Below the pieces are notes generated by a model. That model was given only the letters and a program-made list of their open reading frames with translations. It ran no database searches and was not told the origin of the DNA. Shown here piece by piece: positions 1 to 8,765 of a stretch of DNA of 64,000 nucleotides (positions within the stretch are counted from its first letter, which is position 1; each line of letters opens with the position of its first letter). Origin of the DNA: Arthrobacter methylotrophus (GTDB taxonomy: Bacteria; Actinomycetota; Actinomycetes; Actinomycetales; Micrococcaceae); assembly GCF_039539965.1 (NCBI RefSeq), contig NZ_BAABED010000001.1, forward strand, positions 4,650,001-4,714,000. Reading direction: 5' to 3'. The position numbers were made by a program, and so were the translations under genes.

Positions 1-183
1 CTCATTGAGCACAACGGCGAGCCGCTGCGGCCGAATGTAATCGCCGACATCATGGCGGTTACGGGCGGCACCACCGATTCTGAGTGGTGGGCTGCCGAAT
101 CAGCAGACGGTCCCCAGCTTTCCGACGCGGCTGTGGATTGGATCGAGGCTGTCGCCAACGACGAGGAGCCGACTGGCGAGTGA
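1..183 (+). CDS. C-terminal 60 residues of an unidentified protein (cut by window start)
   Basis: An open frame runs from the first base to a TGA at 181-183 with actinobacterial codon use, so this is the tail of a gene that starts outside the window. The visible part is acidic and ends DEEPTGE. It contains two tryptophans in a row (SEWWAAES) and a likely terminal helix (DAAVDWIEAVAND). I do not recognise the family. The alternative is a spurious open frame, but the third-position GC bias supports coding. Confidence 0.6.
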   Translation, partial: LIEHNGEPLRPNVIADIMAVTGGTTDSEWWAAESADGPQLSDAAVDWIEAVANDEEPTGE

Positions 184-246
184 AAACTTCTCCCTCCCGC
201 TGAGGGTTCGACTTACAGGCAGAGCTGCCTGCTGGTGGAATCGCGC

Positions 247-810
247 TCAGCGCCTCGTCTCGTACCTGGTCAGGACCACGCCGCCGGGAAACGTCCGCGT
301 CTCCACCAGGTTCAGGTTCACCCAGCTGTCCAGCGAGGTGAAGAACGGAGTGCCGCCGCCCACCAGGACCGGATGGGTAACGATCGCATACTCGTCGATC
401 AGCCCGGCCCGCATGGCCGCCCCGGCGAGCGTTGCCCCGCCGACGCTCACCGGGCCGCCGTCCCCGGCCTTGAGCCGGGTGATCTCGGCGACCGCGTCGC
501 CCGTGACCAGTCGGGTGTTCCAACCGACCTTCTTGATCGTCGAGGAGAACACCACCTTTGGCGTGTCCCGCCAGTTCCGCGCGAACTCGACCTCCGCCGG
601 GGTGGCGTTGGGCTGCTGGTCGCCGGTGGGCCAGTAGGAGCTCATGGTCTCCCAGAGCTTCCGGCCGTACAGCGACAGGCTGCTAGCCCGCTCCTGATCG
701 AGCCACCACTGGAACAGTTCCTCGCTCGGCCCGCTCCAGCCGATGTCGTCGCCAGCCGCGGCGATGTAGCCGTCCAGGGTCAGATTCATGCCGTAGATCA
801 GTTTCCGCAC
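247..810 (-). CDS. Dihydrofolate reductase family protein (RibD C-terminal-like)
   Basis: A 187-residue protein starting MRKLIYGMNLTLDGYIA, the usual opening of the small stand-alone RibD/DHFR-like reductases of actinobacteria. The later VGGATLAGAAMRAGLIDEY and HPVLVGGGTPFF segments are the NADPH-binding and C-terminal signatures of this family. I chose the GTG at 810 because GGAAGG lies about 8 bases upstream and the family normally starts at this motif; the open frame extends to 849. The physiological substrate of these stand-alone proteins is generally unknown. It lies 3' of phnE on the same strand, 183 bases away, and is probably a separate unit. Confidence 0.85.
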   Translation of the reverse strand: MRKLIYGMNLTLDGYIAAAGDDIGWSGPSEELFQWWLDQERASSLSLYGRKLWETMSSYWPTGDQQPNATPAEVEFARNWRDTPKVVFSSTIKKVGWNTRLVTGDAVAEITRLKAGDGGPVSVGGATLAGAAMRAGLIDEYAIVTHPVLVGGGTPFFTSLDSWVNLNLVETRTFPGGVVLTRYETRR

Positions 811-993
811 GGCGCCAGCCTTCCGTCTCGTAGTGGGCGAGGGCGTCATGGAACTCTGTCGTCCCGCATATGATCGGAAGCATCCTGTCCCTCATGGAGC
901 CACCGTAACTACCCATGATTCGGATGCGATAGCTTTCGGTCCGCGTTTCAACTGAGCTGCCCGGCAGCCGATGGGCTTGCGGGCGAGCGGTGT

Positions 994-2733
994 TCAGGCG
1001 AACACGCGGCGCATCCAGGCCGCGACGCCCTCGACAGCGAGTACCGCAACGACCACCATGAACACCAGCGTGGTCACTTGGCCGTGCAGCGTGAGGACAG
1101 TCGAGGCGTTTGTGAGGTAGAACCCGATCCCGCTTCCGCCGACGATCCCCAGGATCGTGGCCGCGCGGATGTTGGTGTCGACGAGGTACAGCGAGTTGCC
1201 GATCAGCGACGGCAGCCCCTGCGGCCACGTCGCGGCGAGATAGCGCTGCGACCGCGTTGCCCCCGCAGCGGTGAGCGCGCGCTCCGGACCGTTGGGGACC
1301 TCTTCGAACGAGTCCGCGATGAGCTTCCCGAGCAGACCGATCCCACCGAAGGCGAGGGCGACGGCGCCGGCCTGGTTTCCGAGGCCCGTCACCATGATGA
1401 GGAAGATCGCCAGCACGAGCTCGGGGACCCCCCGGAACACGACGAGGATGACCCGAAAGGTGTTCCGCACGGGTCCGCTCGGAGCAACATTGCGGGCGGC
1501 GAGCGAGCCGAAGATGAGCGAGAACACAAGGGAGAGAAGTGCTGCGGCGAAGGCCACCTGGATGGTGATGAGCAATGCCTCGGCGAAGTCGCCGAACGCG
1601 TACGAGCCCAGCGACGGCGGCCAAAAGCTCTCGATGGTGCGCGGGACGAACTGCCACTGCACCTGGGAGAAGTCGATGCCCGACATGAACCACGCGGCGA
1701 TGACCACGACCACAGCGACAACGGCCCACCCGGTGTCGCGGGTGCGTTCACGGGTCCACGGGCGATGCAGCATCTGATGCACATCGACCGTGGCTGACGC
1801 CCCGGACATCCTGGGGGCAGGTGCGGGCCGGTTCCTTGTGGTCGTCCGGACGATCCGGTCACCGAGGCCCCTGCCGGAGGGCTGCACCCCGAGGAGGTTG
1901 CGGCGGATGGTGGAGGAGACGATCTCGAGGACGACGCACATCACGAAGATGACGCACGCGATCCCGAGGCCACGGCCGTAGCCTGTGGGGAAATCCGCGA
2001 ACGCGACCTTCATGGCGTAGCCGAGACCGCCCACCCCGGCATAGCCAAGGATCGCCGAGCCGCGCAGGTTGATGTCGAAGCGGTGCAGGGCCGTTGCGAT
2101 CCACGAGGGCAGCACCTGGGGGAAGGCTCCGGACCAGAATTCCTGGGCGCGCGAGCCGCCGGCTGCGCGGATCGCGAGGCGAGGTCCGTCGTCGGACTGC
2201 TCGATCGCGTCGGCGAAGAGCTTCGAGATCATGCCGATCGAGTGGATGCCGAGGGCGAGCACGCCAGGCAGTGGGCTGCCGAGCGCGAAGGTGAGGGCGA
2301 AGGCCAAGGCGAGGACGACGTCGGGCACGGCGCGGGTCACGACGCCGATCGCGCGTCCGAGCCAGCGGAGCCAGCGCGACGGCGCCGTATTCTGCGCGGC
2401 CATCAGAGCCACCGGGACGGAAATGAGGGCCGCGACGAGCGTGCCGAGCACCACGATGCCGACCGTAATCCCGATCAACGAAAACAGGTCTGTCGGCCCG
2501 GGCAGGCTGATCGGGTCCATGCGCGAGAAGACCTTCTCGGCGTTGGTCCAGCTCGTGGCGACGTGGGCCCACGAGAAGTCCAGCTGTCCGAGCGACCAGA
2601 TCGCGAAGAGCAGCATGGCCAGGAGGACGAGGGTGGCGATCTTCCGCTCCACCGAGGCGGGGCGACGAGGGGCACGGTCGGCGATGTCCAGTGAGGACTC
2701 GACAGGGGTCGAGGCGAGGTCGAGGGCCGTCAT
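994..2733 (-). CDS. phnE: Phosphonate ABC transporter permease, double-length (tandem PhnE)
   Basis: A 579-residue membrane protein carrying two PhnE-type permease halves in one chain, residues about 30-280 and 335-579, each with around six hydrophobic segments. Each half has its own cytoplasmic coupling loop: RAAGGSRAQEFWSGAFPQV in the first and TAAGATRSQRYLAATWPQG in the second, and these clearly correspond. Normal PhnE is about 260-290 residues and acts as a dimer, so this is a fused dimer. It would form the inner-membrane channel for phosphonate or phosphite uptake with PhnC and PhnD. Its start overlaps the phnC stop by four bases (ATGA), showing translational coupling. Confidence 0.93.
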   Translation of the reverse strand: MTALDLASTPVESSLDIADRAPRRPASVERKIATLVLLAMLLFAIWSLGQLDFSWAHVATSWTNAEKVFSRMDPISLPGPTDLFSLIGITVGIVVLGTLVAALISVPVALMAAQNTAPSRWLRWLGRAIGVVTRAVPDVVLALAFALTFALGSPLPGVLALGIHSIGMISKLFADAIEQSDDGPRLAIRAAGGSRAQEFWSGAFPQVLPSWIATALHRFDINLRGSAILGYAGVGGLGYAMKVAFADFPTGYGRGLGIACVIFVMCVVLEIVSSTIRRNLLGVQPSGRGLGDRIVRTTTRNRPAPAPRMSGASATVDVHQMLHRPWTRERTRDTGWAVVAVVVVIAAWFMSGIDFSQVQWQFVPRTIESFWPPSLGSYAFGDFAEALLITIQVAFAAALLSLVFSLIFGSLAARNVAPSGPVRNTFRVILVVFRGVPELVLAIFLIMVTGLGNQAGAVALAFGGIGLLGKLIADSFEEVPNGPERALTAAGATRSQRYLAATWPQGLPSLIGNSLYLVDTNIRAATILGIVGGSGIGFYLTNASTVLTLHGQVTTLVFMVVVAVLAVEGVAAWMRRVFA

Positions 2734-3602
2734 CGGGTGCCGCCCACGGTGAGCCGCGAGGCTCCAACGGAGGCCTCTGCCTCCATGGTGAGCCTCGATT
2801 CCTTGAGCTCACTCTCGATCGCGTCAAGCTCGGCGGTCGAGGTGGACACCCGGCCGTAGATTTCCATGGCCCGTTCCTTCGAGAGACCCGCGGTCGGCGT
2901 GTCGAGTACGACTTGGCCGTGGCGCAGGCCGACGATCCGGTCGCCCCAGCCAAGGGCGAGGTCCACTTGGTGCAAGCTGCAGACGACCGTGAGGCCGTGG
3001 TCGGCCGCGATCTCACGGATGAGGCGCATCACCTGTTCGCTTGACTCGGGATCCAGGCTTGCTACCGGCTCGTCGGCGAGAAGGATCTCCGGACGCTGCA
3101 TGAGGGCCCGTGCGATCGCGACGCGCTGCTGCTGGCCACCGGAGAGCTGGTCGGCGCGCTGGTACGCCTTCTCGAGCAGGCCGACGCGGTCAAGATGAGT
3201 GAGTGCGGCGATTTTGAGGGCCTTCGGGTAGGCCCAAAGTCCGAGGCGCGGTCCCCTGAGCCGGGACAACGCGCCCGTCAGCACGTTCTCGAGCACCGTC
3301 AGGGACGGCACGAGCTCGAACTGCTGGAAGATCATGGCCACACGCCCGCGGAACCGGCGCAGTTCCCGGGGCGCAAGCCCGGGGATGTCCTGGCCAAGGA
3401 CCTCGACGGTCCCGGCCGTCGGCAGCTCGAGGCCGTCGAGGTGACGGAGCAGTGTCGACTTGCCGGACCCCGAGAGGCCGAGCAGTACGACGACCTCCCC
3501 ACGTTCGACTACAAGCTCGACCCCGTTCAGGGCACGCGTCGAGCCGAAGTCCTTGGCAACGCCCGAGAGGCGGATGACCGGAGAGGCTGTCGTACTGTTC
3601 AT
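2730..3602 (-). CDS. phnC: Phosphonate ABC transporter ATP-binding protein
   Basis: A 290-residue ABC ATPase with Walker A GLSGSGKST at residues 42-50, a Q-loop near 93, signature LSGGQQQR at 153-160 and Walker B ILLADEP at 173-179, all intact. The length and the position between phnD and phnE identify it as PhnC, which powers phosphonate import. A short C-terminal extension (residues about 255-290) is rich in E, S and A and has no recognised domain. It lies 25 bases downstream of phnD and overlaps phnE, so phnD-phnC-phnE form one transcription unit. Confidence 0.94.
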   Translation of the reverse strand: MNSTTASPVIRLSGVAKDFGSTRALNGVELVVERGEVVVLLGLSGSGKSTLLRHLDGLELPTAGTVEVLGQDIPGLAPRELRRFRGRVAMIFQQFELVPSLTVLENVLTGALSRLRGPRLGLWAYPKALKIAALTHLDRVGLLEKAYQRADQLSGGQQQRVAIARALMQRPEILLADEPVASLDPESSEQVMRLIREIAADHGLTVVCSLHQVDLALGWGDRIVGLRHGQVVLDTPTAGLSKERAMEIYGRVSTSTAELDAIESELKESRLTMEAEASVGASRLTVGGTR

Positions 3603-3627
3603 GATGGCGTTCCTTGATCGGTGCCTA

Positions 3628-4608
3628 CTACTTCGAGCACTTCGCGACGAGGATCTGCGAGCAGAGGTCCTTGATTGTCTGGTAGTAGTCGGCGGTCTTC
3701 GCCTGCACCCCGAAGTAGCCGGAGTTGAAGCCGGGGGTTGTGGCGATGCCCGCGGTCTTGATGGCGTCAGGTGTGGCTCCCTGCAGCGCGTCGGTGAGCT
3801 TCTTCTGAGCGTCGGCCGGCAGCCCGGTCGAGATCGAGAACGGACCGCCAGGCACGTACTCCTTGCCGATCACTTTGACCTCGCCCTTCTGCGCGCCGGC
3901 CTCGGCGATGCTGTCCTCTGCGAAGCCAACATCGCACTGCCCCGAGGCGACCGTCTGCTCGGACTTGTCGTGGGCGCCCGCGAAGTGGACCTTGAAGTCG
4001 GCGAACGTCGGATTGCCCGAGGCGTCCTTGCCGTTCGAAGTGACGTCAAGGCCTGCCTTGTGGAGCTGGTACAGACCGAACAAGAAGCCAGAGGTCGAGT
4101 TGGGGTCGACGAAGCACACCGTCTTGCCCTTGGCGTCAGCGAGGCTCGTGATAGCAGAGTCCTTCGGGACGATCGCCTCGGAGTAGTAGCCCGGTTCCTT
4201 GATCTTCGACGAGTTGATCTGGGCAGCGACCGGGGTGAGGTTCGCGCCCTTGTTGATGGCCATGACGTATTGCAGGGCGCCGGAGGACATGACGTCGACC
4301 TTGCCCGCCGCGGCAGCAGCGATCAGGGCGGTGTAGTCGGCGGTGGGGTAGTACTCGACCTTGTAGCCGGTCATCTTGGCGACGTAATCCTCGATCGGCT
4401 TGATGTTCGAGTCAGAGCCGGCTTGGTCGGGCACGGCGCCGATGACGATGGTGCCCTCGGCCTTCGCCCAAGAGCTCTGGCTGGCTCCTGCGGCCGCGTT
4501 GGCCGGGGTGGAGCTGGGGGAGGAGCAAGCTGCGAGGACTGTCACTGCCGAGAGCGCGGCGACGACGGTCGCGACGGCGCCGAAGCGCTTTGTGCGGGAG
4601 ACGAACAT
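3628..4608 (-). CDS. phnD: Phosphonate-binding lipoprotein (PhnD)
   Basis: A 326-residue solute-binding lipoprotein. It starts MFVSRTKRFG, has a hydrophobic signal and a lipobox LAAC followed by SSPSST, so it is anchored outside the membrane. The mature part has the PhnD pattern: VIGAVPDQAGSDSNIKPI at the start, then KVDVMSSGALQYV and GKTVCFVDPNSTSGFLF. These residues form the binding cleft for phosphonate-type ligands. I prefer the ATG at 4608 over the longer frame to 4656 because AGGG lies about 8 bases upstream and the signal peptide then has normal length. Ligand range cannot be read from sequence. Confidence 0.93.
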   Translation of the reverse strand: MFVSRTKRFGAVATVVAALSAVTVLAACSSPSSTPANAAAGASQSSWAKAEGTIVIGAVPDQAGSDSNIKPIEDYVAKMTGYKVEYYPTADYTALIAAAAAGKVDVMSSGALQYVMAINKGANLTPVAAQINSSKIKEPGYYSEAIVPKDSAITSLADAKGKTVCFVDPNSTSGFLFGLYQLHKAGLDVTSNGKDASGNPTFADFKVHFAGAHDKSEQTVASGQCDVGFAEDSIAEAGAQKGEVKVIGKEYVPGGPFSISTGLPADAQKKLTDALQGATPDAIKTAGIATTPGFNSGYFGVQAKTADYYQTIKDLCSQILVAKCSK

Positions 4609-4783
4609 GGGATTGGCCCTTCGATTCAGGCGCACGTGTGTTGGGAGGAGCTTCAAGTCCTAGTGCGCATCGGGTCTAAACGTAGGAAGCCGCGCCTAAG
4701 ACTGGACCACCGGCGGGTTACCAGCACCTTAATGAGGTCCATACATCTAGACATCTCTGCAAAGGTGTCCGTTCCACCGCGCT

Positions 4784-5920
4784 CTACAGGCCGTCCAGCG
4801 TGTGCCGGGCGAGCCCGAAGGAGAGGGTCATCCCGATACCCGAGGTCACGGTCGCGACCGTCGTGCGAGGATCGGTGCGCTCCGCGACGAGGTTCGTCAG
4901 TGCGCTCGAGGCATACACGCCCTGCCAGCGTTCCCGGATTCGCGGCGTGGTCCCGAGGACCGAGCCGATCTCCTGCAGCAGCCGGTCGGTGACACCCTCA
5001 TCCATGAACGGGCGGCTCGTCGGGGCGTAGTCGTGCGAGTCTCCGAGGAGCAACGAGCCATCGGACAGGCGGGTGAACATGACGTTGGCCACCATGTCCA
5101 GCAGCTCGGGAGTCTCCCGGTGTACCTCCTCACGCAGGGCTTCTGCGGCAGGCATCGCGGAAAACCCCCCGTATCGCAGCATCGAGGTGCCGGTGAGGAC
5201 CGCGGAATCGAGCGTGTATCCGGGCAGGGCCGTCGAGCGGGCCATCTGCAGCGCACAGCGCACGATCTCCCAGCGCTCGGCAACATCCGGGAACAGGTGG
5301 TCGACGTCGTGGCCCGCGCACACCACCACGTGGTCACCCGTGAAGGTCCCGCGTGAGGTCTCCACGATCCCGTCGGCCACCTCGCGCACCGACGTGCGCC
5401 ACGCGATGGTGGCGCCGTCCTGCGCCTCGAGCCAGGCGGCTATCGCGCCCACCGTCGCGCGGGGGTCCACTCGCAGATCGGCTGGGAGGAACGCTCCGCC
5501 CAGGATCGCGCCGCTCGGTCGCGCGTCGTCGGCGTGCAGGCGCCGTCGTACCTCCCCGCCCGTCAGCAGCTGTGCGGCGTCGGTCCCCCGTGCGTCGCGG
5601 AACTGCTCGAGGACCGCCATCTCTTCGCGGCTTCGGGCGACGACGACGGCACCCGCCTCCGGGGCCCAGAACCCGATGGTGCGCGCGGCCTCCAACCAGC
5701 CCCGGCGCGACTCCTGCGCCATCGGCAGCTCGCTCGCCGCCTGCGCGGTGATGCAGGCGTGGCCGAAGTTACGCACGGAGGCGCCGACCGCGGCGGAATC
5801 CCGCTCGATGATCCGCACGGTCAGGCCGCGCGAGAGTGCCTCCACCGCATGCGCGCACCCGAGGATGCCGGCGCCGACGACGACGAGGTCAGTGTGGTGA
5901 TTCTGGTCCAAGTTCTTCAC
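4784..5920 (-). CDS. FAD-dependent oxidoreductase of the phosphonate-associated DAAO-like family
   Basis: A 378-residue D-amino-acid-oxidase-fold protein with an N-terminal dinucleotide motif VVVGAGILG (residues 13-21) and a C-terminal FAD contact near TVTSGIGMTLSFGLAR. The composition and neighbours fit the phosphonate-associated FAD oxidoreductases I know as TIGR03364, repeatedly found beside PhnX-like hydrolases. The reasonable inference is oxidation of the amino group of an aminoalkylphosphonate to give a phosphonoaldehyde, replacing the transaminase PhnW. It starts with GTG at 5920, is the first minus-strand gene of the locus, and lies 175 bases upstream of phnD, leaving room for a second promoter. 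The substrate is not proven. Confidence 0.85.
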   Translation of the reverse strand: MKNLDQNHHTDLVVVGAGILGCAHAVEALSRGLTVRIIERDSAAVGASVRNFGHACITAQAASELPMAQESRRGWLEAARTIGFWAPEAGAVVVARSREEMAVLEQFRDARGTDAAQLLTGGEVRRRLHADDARPSGAILGGAFLPADLRVDPRATVGAIAAWLEAQDGATIAWRTSVREVADGIVETSRGTFTGDHVVVCAGHDVDHLFPDVAERWEIVRCALQMARSTALPGYTLDSAVLTGTSMLRYGGFSAMPAAEALREEVHRETPELLDMVANVMFTRLSDGSLLLGDSHDYAPTSRPFMDEGVTDRLLQEIGSVLGTTPRIRERWQGVYASSALTNLVAERTDPRTTVATVTSGIGMTLSFGLARHTLDGL

Positions 5921-6112
5921 TTAAGAATCTTTTCCGATAACCGGTGAGCAAGGGCGCACGTCCCACAACCGGCGCCTATGTTAACCGGCAGTTCACCCTC
6001 CCGTTCGCCCTGAGAGGCCGGACATCGTTCGCACACCCCTAGGGTTTTTGACCAGTTGCATTTACCGGCGGCGACGGATTCGGCGCCAACTCCCACACCC
6101 TTGGAGCCCCAC
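5921..6112. promoter_or_regulatory. Divergent control region of the phosphonate locus
   Basis: This 192-base region separates the two divergent halves of the locus and must hold both promoters. The hexamer AACCGG occurs three times in the same direction, at 5939-5944, 5967-5972 and 5983-5988. It is a candidate binding site for the GntR regulator at 7944-8654. A GGAG ribosome site lies just before the ATG at 6113. I see no clear -35/-10 pair. Confidence 0.4.
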
Positions 6113-6817
6113 ATGATCACCCTTGCCGTCTTCGATATCGCGGGGACCACAGTCGACGAGCGAGACGAGGTTTACCGCACCCTGCGGGCCGCCGTCGAGC
6201 GCGAGGGCGCCACGGTGTCACCCGCGGAGCTGCAGAAGTGGATGGGCACGGAGAAGCGTTGGGCGATCCGGAACCTCATGCAGGCCGGCGGGCTCGAGCC
6301 GACGGACGCCGTCGTCGACTCCGCTTATGCCTGGTTCTTGGACTCGCTCCGCGATTCCTACCGCACCAACCCGCCGCAGCCGCTGCCGGGTGTCCCGGAG
6401 GCGATGGCGGTCCTCCGTGCCCGCGGCATCAAGGTGGCGCTGACCACCGGGTTCTCCACCGAGATAGCCGCCCCGCTGCTCGCCGGCCTAGGGTGGACGG
6501 CGCACGACGGCGACCCCTCGGCCACGCTCGACGCGGTAGTTTGCGCGGACATGGTGGCCGCCGGCCGTCCCGCGCCGTACATGATCCACCGGGCCATGGA
6601 GGCAACGGGCATCCAGGATGTAGCCCAGGTGGCGGCCGCGGGCGACACGGCCGCCGACGTGCTCGCCGCGCGCCGTGCCGGGGTGCTCAGCATCGGCGTG
6701 CTCACGGGCCACATGACGCGGGAAGACTTCGCGCCTCACCCACACGACGCGATAGTGGACTCGGTGGTCGACCTGCTCTCCGATGCGCGGTTCGCCGGCA
6801 CAGGCGTCACCCGATGA
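6113..6817 (+). CDS. Phosphonatase-like HAD hydrolase
   Basis: A 234-residue HAD-superfamily hydrolase. The first motif is FDIAGTTVDE, with Asp8 as nucleophile and the A-G-T arrangement typical of phosphonoacetaldehyde hydrolase (PhnX) and its relatives. Lys48, in WMGTEK, sits where PhnX carries its Schiff-base lysine. Motif II is in ALTTGFS and motif IV in AAGDTAADV. I would place it in the PhnX-like family known as TIGR03351. The expected role is cleavage of the C-P bond of a phosphonoaldehyde to release phosphate. The start at 6113 has GGAG 8 bases upstream. It overlaps the next gene by four bases. Confidence 0.87.
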   Translation: MITLAVFDIAGTTVDERDEVYRTLRAAVEREGATVSPAELQKWMGTEKRWAIRNLMQAGGLEPTDAVVDSAYAWFLDSLRDSYRTNPPQPLPGVPEAMAVLRARGIKVALTTGFSTEIAAPLLAGLGWTAHDGDPSATLDAVVCADMVAAGRPAPYMIHRAMEATGIQDVAQVAAAGDTAADVLAARRAGVLSIGVLTGHMTREDFAPHPHDAIVDSVVDLLSDARFAGTGVTR

Positions 6818-7938
6818 GTGCCCAGCCTGGGGCGCTGCGGGCGCAGGTATGGAACGGCGGCGGAGACTTCAGCCTGCGCACGTTCCCCTTCCCGGAGCTG
6901 GGGCCCGGCGAGGCCATCGCATCGATCGACCTCGCCACCGTCTGCGGTTCGGACCGGCACACCGTGGGCGGCAGGCGTGCCGGCGCGCACCCCTCGATCC
7001 TGGGCCACGAGGCGGTCGGGCGACTGGCCGAGATCCACGGAGGCGGGCTCGTCGACGTCCGAGGCGAGGCGCTGGAGCCCGGAGACCGCGTCGTCTGGGG
7101 CGTCACCGCCTCCTGCGGAACCTGCGACCGGTGCCTCCGAGGGCTCACTGCCAAGTGCCGCCAGCTGCTCAAGACCGGGCACGAAGCCCTCCACAGCAGC
7201 TGGCCGATCTCAGGTGGGTACGCCACACACATCCACCTGCGCCGGGGACTGGCCCTCGTGCGGGTCCCGGACACCGTCAGCGATGCGGCAGCCGCAGTGG
7301 CGGCCTGTGCCGGGGCGACGGTCGTAGCCTGCCTCGACGCGGCCGACGCCGGGAGCGGCACCCGTGGCTTGGCCGGGCTGAGGGTCCTCGTCAACGGCGC
7401 CGGCATGCTCGGGCTGTTCGCGGCAGCTGTGGCCAACGCCCGCGGCGCCGCCGTTGTGGAGGTCCGCGACCCCTCGCCCGAGCGCAGCGAGCTGGCCACG
7501 CGGTTCGGGGCAACGCGCCTCGCGGCCATTGCCCCGGGCGGAACGCGGGCCGGGGGGACCGCCGGATTCGACATCGTGGTCGAGCTCTCCGGGGCTCCCG
7601 AAGGGGTCCGCAGCTGCTTGACAGCGCTCGACGTCGGCGGCTGCCTCGTGCTCGCCGGCAGCGTCTCGCCGGGCGACGTGATCGCCCTCGACCCCGAGGC
7701 CGTGGTCCGCGGCCGCCACACCGTGGTCGGCGTCCACAACTACGAGCCCGAGCACCTGCAGGCCGCGATCGATTTCCTCGGCTCGACGGCCGGGACCTTT
7801 GACTGGGGCTCTGTCGTGGCCAGACCGCTGCCGCTGGACGCCCTCCCGGGGCTGCTGACGGGTCACGAGAGCGATCCGTCGATCTTGCGCCGCTCCGTCG
7901 CACCGGGTTTGACCATGGTCGAGTCCGACCTAGGATGA
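6814..7938 (+). CDS. Zinc-dependent alcohol dehydrogenase, phosphonate-associated
   Basis: A 374-residue medium-chain dehydrogenase/reductase. Catalytic zinc ligands are in VCGSDRH and LGHEAVG. The structural zinc site CGTCDRCLRGLTAKC has all four cysteines. The nucleotide-binding motif is in VNGAGMLGLFAA. The gene order hydrolase-dehydrogenase-regulator matches the phosphonate-associated alcohol dehydrogenases I know as TIGR03366. It could interconvert an alcohol and aldehyde made by the hydrolase or its precursor; which direction is unknown. The ATG overlaps the hydrolase stop by four bases, and its own stop overlaps or touches the regulator gene, so the three are translationally coupled. 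Confidence 0.87.
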   Translation: MSAQPGALRAQVWNGGGDFSLRTFPFPELGPGEAIASIDLATVCGSDRHTVGGRRAGAHPSILGHEAVGRLAEIHGGGLVDVRGEALEPGDRVVWGVTASCGTCDRCLRGLTAKCRQLLKTGHEALHSSWPISGGYATHIHLRRGLALVRVPDTVSDAAAAVAACAGATVVACLDAADAGSGTRGLAGLRVLVNGAGMLGLFAAAVANARGAAVVEVRDPSPERSELATRFGATRLAAIAPGGTRAGGTAGFDIVVELSGAPEGVRSCLTALDVGGCLVLAGSVSPGDVIALDPEAVVRGRHTVVGVHNYEPEHLQAAIDFLGSTAGTFDWGSVVARPLPLDALPGLLTGHESDPSILRRSVAPGLTMVESDLG

Positions 7939-7943
7939 GAGGC

Positions 7944-8654
7944 ATGGCCCAGCCCGCCGTCGCCGAGCTAATCGACCTGCTTGCAATCGCGGTGAGGGGG
8001 ATGCAGGCTGGCCAACGGATTCCCAGCGAGCACCAGATCATGGTCAAGTGCCAGGTGTCGCGGGCCACGGCCCGCGCTGCCGTTGAGACGCTCGAGGACC
8101 TCTACTTGGTGCGCCGCGTTCAGGGCACGGGAACTTTTGTCAACAGGCGGATCGACTATCCGATCTCGCAGTCGCGGGCCCCGTCCTTCCATGGCATTGT
8201 CCGGGCCGCGGGGGCACAGCCGCGCACCGTCCTCGCCGGCAAGGGGATCTCGCCCGCGCCCGAGGACGTGGGCTCGCGGTTCGGGATCCCTCCGGGAACC
8301 GATGCGCTGCGATTGGAGCGGCTCGGGTACATCGATGGATTCGAGGCATGCTTCTTCGAGGAGTGGTTCAATCCCCGCGCCGTTGCGAACCTGGACGTGG
8401 CCCTGAGGGTCTTCGAATCGGTGGCCGAGGCTTTCGAGGCCAGCGGATTCACCCCCGAACGCACGGAATGGTTCGGAACCGTCGACATTGCTCCGGCCCA
8501 TGTGTGCACCCGGCTCGGGCTGCCGCGCAACCACCAGACGTGGCTCGTGGAAAGCATCGTCAGCGATGTGGACGCTGAGCTGCCGCTCATGATCAGCCGA
8601 GCCTGGAGCCGACTGGACCAGGTCCGAATGGTCTTCGGTGCCTCGGCCGGATGA
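7944..8654 (+). CDS. GntR-family (HutC/UTRA type) regulator of the phosphonate locus
   Basis: A 236-residue regulator. The N-terminal winged helix contains IPSEHQIMVKCQVSRATARA and VRRVQGTGTFVN, the standard GntR DNA-binding elements. The C-terminal part from about residue 80 fits a UTRA ligand domain. The start at 7944 has AGGA 8 bases upstream; an in-frame ATG at 7935 that overlaps the dehydrogenase stop is the alternative. As the last gene of the plus-strand operon it probably senses a phosphonate or its aldehyde and controls the divergent promoter region at 5921-6112. HutC-type proteins are usually ligand-relieved repressors. Confidence 0.88.
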   Translation: MAQPAVAELIDLLAIAVRGMQAGQRIPSEHQIMVKCQVSRATARAAVETLEDLYLVRRVQGTGTFVNRRIDYPISQSRAPSFHGIVRAAGAQPRTVLAGKGISPAPEDVGSRFGIPPGTDALRLERLGYIDGFEACFFEEWFNPRAVANLDVALRVFESVAEAFEASGFTPERTEWFGTVDIAPAHVCTRLGLPRNHQTWLVESIVSDVDAELPLMISRAWSRLDQVRMVFGASAG

Positions 8655-8765
8655 GCCTTGGCTGCGCGGGACCGGGGCAACGCCGCGGGTTGTGCAAGCG
8701 CGCGTCAGGAGATAGCCTTCTTGAGGTTGAGCCGTCGGCCATAGACACCCTTATTTGGAGTACCT

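Noticed and set aside
216..231. Small hairpin CAGGCAG-AG-CTGCCTG as a terminator
   Set aside because: The stem is short, there is no T run, and its centre prevents a stable loop; too weak to call.
683..1729. Minus-strand frame overlapping phnE and the DHFR-like gene
   Set aside because: Most of it is out of frame with phnE. The tail MRDRMLPIICGTTEFHDA looks faintly protein-like but no family could be matched.
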